From NCBI RefSeq assembly GCF_040730185.1, contig NZ_CP160402.1:4712001-4776000 (forward strand): DNA of 64,000 nt, written 5' to 3'. Within the stretch, counting starts at the first letter, position 1; the number at the start of each line of letters is the position of its first letter. Under the pieces are notes generated by a model. The model was not told the origin of the DNA, made no database searches, and saw only the letters and a list, made by a program, of their open reading frames with translations. A program made the translations under genes and the position numbers. The DNA is from Streptomyces sp. Je 1-332. GTDB taxonomy: Bacteria > Actinomycetota > Actinomycetes > Streptomycetales > Streptomycetaceae. Shown piece by piece: positions 55,895-64,000 of the stretch.

Positions 55895-56275
55895 ATGGCG
55901 AAGCTCAGCCAGGAAGACCTGCTTGCCCAGTTCGAGGAGCTCACCCTCATCGAGCTCTCCGAGTTCGTGAAGGCCTTCGAGGAGAAGTTCGACGTCACCG
56001 CCGCCGCGGCCGTCGCCGCTGCCCCGGCCGGCCCGGCCGCCGCCGCCGAGGTTGCCGAGGAGCAGGACGAGTTCGACGTCATCCTCACCGGCGCCGGCGA
56101 GAAGAAGATCCAGGTCATCAAGGTCGTGCGCGAGCTCACCTCCCTGGGTCTCAAGGAGGCCAAGGACCTCGTCGACGGCACCCCGAAGCCGGTCCTCGAG
56201 AAGGTCGCCAAGGAGGCCGCTGACAAGGCTGCCGAGTCCCTCAAGGCTGCCGGCGCCTCGGTCGAGGTCAAGTAA
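55895..56275 (+). CDS. rplL: 50S ribosomal protein L7/L12
   Basis: The 126-residue protein has the N-terminal dimerisation helix region [32 protein letters not shown], an Ala/Pro hinge, and the C-terminal factor-binding domain [48 protein letters not shown]. It recruits elongation factors. The ATG at 55895 is used because it matches the family start, although GTG at 55877 is in frame. A hairpin follows at 56356-56387. Confidence 0.97.
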   Translation: MAKLSQEDLLAQFEELTLIELSEFVKAFEEKFDVTAAAAVAAAPAGPAAAAEVAEEQDEFDVILTGAGEKKIQVIKVVRELTSLGLKEAKDLVDGTPKPVLEKVAKEAADKAAESLKAAGASVEVK

Positions 56276-56355
56276 CACCTCGCGAGTCGTCTGCCACGCG
56301 CCTGAGGGCGTGTAGGTGGCAGGTCTTTTCAGCGCTGCTCAGGCAGCGCGCGCCA

Positions 56356-56387
56356 AGGGCGATCACCCATCTGGGTGGTCGCCCTTC
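56356..56387 (+). terminator. hairpin after rplL
   Basis: GGGCGATCACCC and GGGTGGTCGCCC pair over 12 bases (one A/G mismatch) with an ATCT loop, followed by TTCGGCGTTC. It may end most rplJL transcripts before the separate rpoB promoter. Confidence 0.6.
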
Positions 56388-56864
56388 GGCGTTCTCCGGC
56401 GCACCCCTACGGCTGCCTTGCGTAGCCCGCCCCGACGAGTATGGTGATCTTCGTCGTGCCTCGGAACGGCCGTGACGGTGACGAACTGAGAGCCAAGTCG
56501 GGGCAGGGGGGCCTTGACGAACCGCACGCAGCGCGCAATTCTCAGGACGCGTCGTCACAACGATCCGCATCCGAGGCATGGATCGACGGCGAAGAGGGCA
56601 GTATCGATGTGCATCGAGGGCGTGGCTTGCAGCAGGGGTTGAGAACAACGAGGGTCTTCAAAAACCCGCACTGGACATCAGTGGGCCTAGTGGCTACACT
56701 GACCCTTTGCGCTGCCTGTTAGCTGCCTCCTGCCCGTCACCAGGGGCATGCCCATGCTTGAGCACAGTGGACTGGACTTTCCCTGACCTGGGATCTTCCG
56801 TCCCTGCGTCCAACCTGGGACCGGTACGCGCGTAGTGAGTCCGAGCCCTCGGAAGGACCCCCTC
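56388..56864 (+). promoter_or_regulatory. rpoB promoter and long leader
   Basis: TGGACA (56672-56677) and TACACT (56695-56700), spaced 17 bases, form a strong HrdB-type promoter with a start near 56707. The RNA leader of about 158 bases to the rpoB start has several inverted segments (for example CCTGACCTGGGA). The rest of this 590-base gap between rplL and rpoB holds no credible gene. Confidence 0.65.
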
Positions 56865-59800
56865 TTGGCCGCCTCGCGCACTGCCTCGACCGCGAATACG
56901 AACAACGGCGCCAGCACCGCCCCGCTGCGCATCTCCTTTGCAAAGATCAGGGAGCCCCTCGAGGTTCCGAACCTTCTTGCGCTGCAGACCGAGAGCTTTG
57001 ACTGGCTGCTCGGGAATGAAGCCTGGAAGGGTCGTGTCGAGGCGGCTCTCGACAGTGGACAGGACGTCCCCACCAAGTCCGGTCTGGAGGAGATCTTCGA
57101 GGAGATCTCTCCGATCGAGGACTTCTCCGGGTCGATGTCCCTGACATTCCGCGACCACCGTTTTGAGCCTCCGAAGAACTCCATCGACGAGTGCAAGGAG
57201 CGCGACTTCACGTTCGCCGCCCCGCTCTTCGTCACCGCTGAGTTCACCAACAACGAGACCGGCGAGATCAAGTCCCAGACGGTCTTCATGGGCGATTTCC
57301 CGCTCATGACGAACAAGGGCACCTTCGTCATCAACGGCACCGAGCGTGTCGTCGTGTCGCAGCTGGTCCGTTCGCCGGGCGTCTACTTCGATTCCTCGAT
57401 CGACAAGACGTCCGACAAGGACATCTTCTCCGCCAAGATCATCCCGTCCCGGGGTGCCTGGCTGGAGATGGAGATCGACAAGCGCGACATGGTCGGTGTG
57501 CGCATCGACCGCAAGCGCAAGCAGTCGGTCACCGTTCTGCTCAAGGCTCTCGGTTGGACGACCGAGCAGATCCTCGAGGAGTTCGGCGAGTACGAGTCCA
57601 TGCGCGCCACCCTGGAGAAGGACCACACCCAGGGCCAGGACGACGCGCTGCTCGACATCTACCGCAAGCTCCGTCCGGGCGAGCCGCCGACGCGTGAGGC
57701 TGCTCAGACGCTGCTCGAGAACCTCTACTTCAACCCCAAGCGCTACGACCTCGCGAAGGTCGGCCGCTACAAGGTGAACAAGAAGCTGGGTGCGGACGCT
57801 CCGCTCGACGCGGGCATCCTCACGGTCGAGGACATCATCGCCTCGATCAAGTACCTGGTGAAGCTGCACGCCGGTGAGGTCGAGACCGTTGGTGACAGCG
57901 GTACGTCGATCGTCGTCGAGACCGACGACATCGACCACTTCGGCAACCGTCGTCTGCGTAACGTCGGCGAGCTCATCCAGAACCAGGTCCGCACGGGTCT
58001 GGCTCGTATGGAGCGCGTCGTGCGTGAGCGCATGACGACCCAGGACGTCGAGGCGATCACGCCGCAGACCCTGATCAACATTCGCCCGGTCGTGGCGTCG
58101 ATCAAGGAATTCTTCGGCACCTCGCAGCTGTCGCAGTTCATGGACCAGAACAACCCGCTGTCGGGTCTCACCCACAAGCGCCGTCTGTCGGCGCTTGGTC
58201 CGGGTGGTCTCTCCCGTGAGCGGGCCGGCTTCGAGGTCCGTGACGTGCACCCGTCTCACTACGGCCGCATGTGCCCCATTGAGACTCCCGAAGGCCCGAA
58301 CATCGGTCTGATCGGTTCGCTCGCCTCGTACGGCCGCGTCAACGCGTTCGGCTTCGTAGAGACGCCGTACCGCAAGGTCGTCGAGGGCGTCGTCACCGAC
58401 GACGTCGACTACCTCACGGCCGACGAAGAAGACCGCTTCGTGATCGCCCAGGCCAACGCCGTGCTGGGTGAGGACATGCGCTTCACCGAGTCGCGCGTCC
58501 TCGTCCGCCGTCGTGGCGGCGAGATCGACTACATCCCCGGCGACGACGTCGACTACATGGACGTCTCGCCGCGCCAGATGGTGTCGGTCGCGACCGCGAT
58601 GATCCCGTTCCTCGAGCACGACGACGCCAACCGTGCCCTCATGGGCGCGAACATGATGCGTCAGGCCGTGCCGCTGATCACCGCCGAGGCTCCCCTCGTC
58701 GGCACCGGCATGGAGTACCGCTGTGCGGTCGACGCCGGTGACGTGATCAAGGCCGAGAAGGCGGGTGTGGTCCAGGAGGTCTCCGCGGACTACGTCACCG
58801 TCACGAACGACGACGGCACGTACACCACGTACCGCATCGCCAAGTTCTCCCGGTCGAACCAGGGCACCTCGGTCAACCAGAAGGTTGTCGTCGACGAGGG
58901 CGCCCGCGTGATCGAGGGCCAGGTTCTGGCCGACGGTCCCGCGACCGAAGAGGGCGAGATGGCCCTCGGCAAGAACCTGCTCGTGGCGTTCATGCCCTGG
59001 GAGGGTCACAACTACGAGGACGCGATCATCCTGTCGCAGCGCCTCGTGCAGGACGACGTCCTCTCCTCGATCCACATCGAGGAGCACGAGGTCGACGCCC
59101 GTGACACCAAGCTGGGCCCGGAGGAGATCACCCGGGACATCCCGAACGTCTCCGAGGAGGTCCTCGCCGACCTCGACGAGCGCGGCATCATCCGTATCGG
59201 TGCCGAGGTCGTCGCCGGCGACATCCTCGTCGGCAAGGTCACGCCCAAGGGTGAGACCGAGCTGACGCCGGAGGAGCGCCTGCTCCGCGCGATCTTCGGT
59301 GAGAAGGCGCGCGAGGTGCGCGACACCTCGCTGAAGGTGCCGCACGGTGAGATCGGCAAGGTCATCGGCGTACGCGTCTTCGACCGTGAAGAGGGCGACG
59401 AGCTGCCGCCGGGCGTGAACCAGCTGGTTCGTGTCTACGTGGCGCAGAAGCGCAAGATCACGGACGGTGACAAGCTCGCCGGTCGTCACGGCAACAAGGG
59501 CGTCATCTCCAAGATCCTTCCGATCGAGGACATGCCCTTCCTTGAGGACGGCACGCCGGTCGACATCATCCTCAACCCGCTGGGTGTCCCGTCCCGAATG
59601 AACCCGGGTCAGGTCCTGGAGATCCACCTCGGCTGGCTCGCCAGCCAGGGCTGGGACGTCTCCGGTCTCAGCGAGGACTGGGCGCAGAGCCTGCAGCGCA
59701 TCGGCGCCGACCAGGTCGCCCCGCGGACGAACGTCGCGACTCCGGTCTTCGACGGCGCCCGCGAGGACGAGCTGACCGGCCTCCTCGAGCACACCGTCCC

Positions 59801-60350
59801 GAACCGCGACGGCGACCGCATGGTCCTGCCGTCCGGCAAGGCGCGGCTGTTCGACGGGCGCTCCGGCGAGCCGTTCCCGGACCCGATCTCGATCGGGTAC
59901 ATGTACATCCTCAAGCTCCACCACCTGGTCGACGACAAGCTCCACGCTCGCTCGACCGGTCCGTACTCCATGATCACCCAGCAGCCGCTGGGTGGTAAGG
60001 CTCAGTTCGGTGGTCAGCGCTTCGGTGAGATGGAGGTGTGGGCGCTGGAGGCTTATGGCGCCGCGTACGCCCTCCAGGAGCTCCTGACGATCAAGTCCGA
60101 CGACGTGACCGGCCGCGTGAAGGTCTACGAGGCCATCGTCAAGGGCGAGAACATCCCCGAGCCCGGCATTCCTGAGTCCTTCAAGGTGCTCATCAAGGAA
60201 ATGCAGTCGCTCTGCCTCAACGTGGAGGTGCTGTCCTCGGACGGCATGTCCATCGAGATGCGCGACACCGACGAGGACGTCTTCCGCGCGGCGGAGGAGC
60301 TCGGTATCGACCTGTCCCGGCGCGAGCCGAGCAGCGTCGAAGAGGTCTGA
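56865..60350 (+). CDS. rpoB: RNA polymerase subunit beta
   Basis: This full-length 1161-residue subunit starts at TTG 56865 ([51 protein letters not shown]), with GGAAGGA 8 bases upstream. The GTG at 56835 adds an unlikely 10 residues. The rifampicin region [55 protein letters not shown] at about 58110-58270 has wild-type Gln, Asp, His and Ser at the usual resistance positions, so the strain should be rifampicin sensitive. The core motif [14 protein letters not shown] is present. rpoC follows by 122 bases. Confidence 0.98.
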   Translation: MAASRTASTANTNNGASTAPLRISFAKIREPLEVPNLLALQTESFDWLLGNEAWKGRVEAALDSGQDVPTKSGLEEIFEEISPIEDFSGSMSLTFRDHRFEPPKNSIDECKERDFTFAAPLFVTAEFTNNETGEIKSQTVFMGDFPLMTNKGTFVINGTERVVVSQLVRSPGVYFDSSIDKTSDKDIFSAKIIPSRGAWLEMEIDKRDMVGVRIDRKRKQSVTVLLKALGWTTEQILEEFGEYESMRATLEKDHTQGQDDALLDIYRKLRPGEPPTREAAQTLLENLYFNPKRYDLAKVGRYKVNKKLGADAPLDAGILTVEDIIASIKYLVKLHAGEVETVGDSGTSIVVETDDIDHFGNRRLRNVGELIQNQVRTGLARMERVVRERMTTQDVEAITPQTLINIRPVVASIKEFFGTSQLSQFMDQNNPLSGLTHKRRLSALGPGGLSRERAGFEVRDVHPSHYGRMCPIETPEGPNIGLIGSLASYGRVNAFGFVETPYRKVVEGVVTDDVDYLTADEEDRFVIAQANAVLGEDMRFTESRVLVRRRGGEIDYIPGDDVDYMDVSPRQMVSVATAMIPFLEHDDANRALMGANMMRQAVPLITAEAPLVGTGMEYRCAVDAGDVIKAEKAGVVQEVSADYVTVTNDDGTYTTYRIAKFSRSNQGTSVNQKVVVDEGARVIEGQVLADGPATEEGEMALGKNLLVAFMPWEGHNYEDAIILSQRLVQDDVLSSIHIEEHEVDARDTKLGPEEITRDIPNVSEEVLADLDERGIIRIGAEVVAGDILVGKVTPKGETELTPEERLLRAIFGEKAREVRDTSLKVPHGEIGKVIGVRVFDREEGDELPPGVNQLVRVYVAQKRKITDGDKLAGRHGNKGVISKILPIEDMPFLEDGTPVDIILNPLGVPSRMNPGQVLEIHLGWLASQGWDVSGLSEDWAQSLQRIGADQVAPRTNVATPVFDGAREDELTGLLEHTVPNRDGDRMVLPSGKARLFDGRSGEPFPDPISIGYMYILKLHHLVDDKLHARSTGPYSMITQQPLGGKAQFGGQRFGEMEVWALEAYGAAYALQELLTIKSDDVTGRVKVYEAIVKGENIPEPGIPESFKVLIKEMQSLCLNVEVLSSDGMSIEMRDTDEDVFRAAEELGIDLSRREPSSVEEV

Positions 60351-60357
60351 CGGGTTG

Positions 60358-60384
60358 GCCGGCCGGACCTCGTGTCCGGCCGGC
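60358..60384 (+). other. hairpin between rpoB and rpoC
   Basis: GCCGGCCGGAC (60358-60368) and GTCCGGCCGGC (60374-60384) form a perfect 11-base-pair stem with a 5-base loop, 8 bases after the rpoB stop and before the rpoC ribosome-binding region. There is no T-run. It is probably an mRNA stability or processing element. Confidence 0.6.
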
Positions 60385-60472
60385 TCTCCCCGGACCCGTT
60401 CAGACCATGATGAAGCGCCTTTTTTCTCGCTAACGCGAGGGGCACAACCCCGAAAGAGGGATTGACGACAAA

Positions 60473-64000
<3,528 letters not shown>

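Noticed and set aside
56835..56864. GTG at 56835 as the rpoB start
   Set aside because: TTG at 56865 has the better Shine-Dalgarno spacing (GGAAGGA) and gives the usual 1161-residue protein.

Overview
The window is a 64 kb piece of an actinobacterial chromosome, almost certainly Streptomyces. The evidence is very high G+C with strong third-position GC bias, frequent GTG starts and a few TTG starts, a TTG-started RpoB of 1161 aa, a NusG with a long acidic N-terminal extension, a mycobacteria-like rpmG-hadA-hadB-secE-nusG order without mycolate genes, and several copies of a short GGGGCGCGGGGAACTGCGCG-type intergenic repeat. No prophage, insertion sequence, CRISPR array or antibiotic cluster is visible. 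This is core chromosome with small accessory and regulatory modules between housekeeping blocks.

Layout. (a) 1-17 kb is mixed metabolism and transport: the end of a flavin monooxygenase-like gene, a HAD phosphatase, a peptide transporter with an X-Pro-type peptidase, a polyprenyl diphosphate synthase, a LolA-like envelope protein with an ABC-2 exporter, a flavodoxin-like reductase behind a large palindrome, a secreted M28 aminopeptidase, a GT-C-type membrane protein, a 5'-truncated NmrA-like gene, a repeat array, RarD, and a QorB/HxlR pair. (b) 17.5-35 kb is an electron-transfer region. It holds korB-korA (2-oxoacid:ferredoxin oxidoreductase), a response regulator with two tandem paralogous histidine kinases, and a ten-gene complex I operon nuoABCHIJKLMN that lacks nuoD, nuoE, nuoF and nuoG. 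Four of its subunits (NuoC, I, J, K) carry low-complexity C-terminal tails. (c) 35-41 kb holds htpX, small membrane proteins, yajQ, tRNA-Tyr, small enzymes and an amidohydrolase that has lost most catalytic residues. (d) 41-50 kb runs tRNA-Thr, tRNA-Met, rpmG, a HadA/HadB-like dehydratase pair, a TetR/MFS efflux pair with matching operators, murB, an SDR/TetR divergent pair with duplicated operators, adenosine deaminase and an aspartate aminotransferase. (e) 50-64 kb is the translation/transcription block: tRNA-Trp, secE, nusG, rplK, rplA, two lipoprotein genes, rplJ, rplL, rpoB and the start of rpoC, with separate promoters, terminators and an L10-type leader visible.

How the genes fit together. 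The most interesting region is 17.5-35 kb. A complex I module with an intact proton-pumping arm and intact NuoB/NuoI Fe-S ligands, but no NADH-oxidising module and no NuoD, lies close to a ferredoxin-reducing 2-oxoacid oxidoreductase. I infer that it may be fed by ferredoxin (compare the Campylobacter/Helicobacter complex I without NuoEF) and must borrow NuoD from elsewhere. Starts were chosen from Shine-Dalgarno spacing, overlap with the upstream gene and family alignment from memory. All family assignments are by reading motifs, not by database search.
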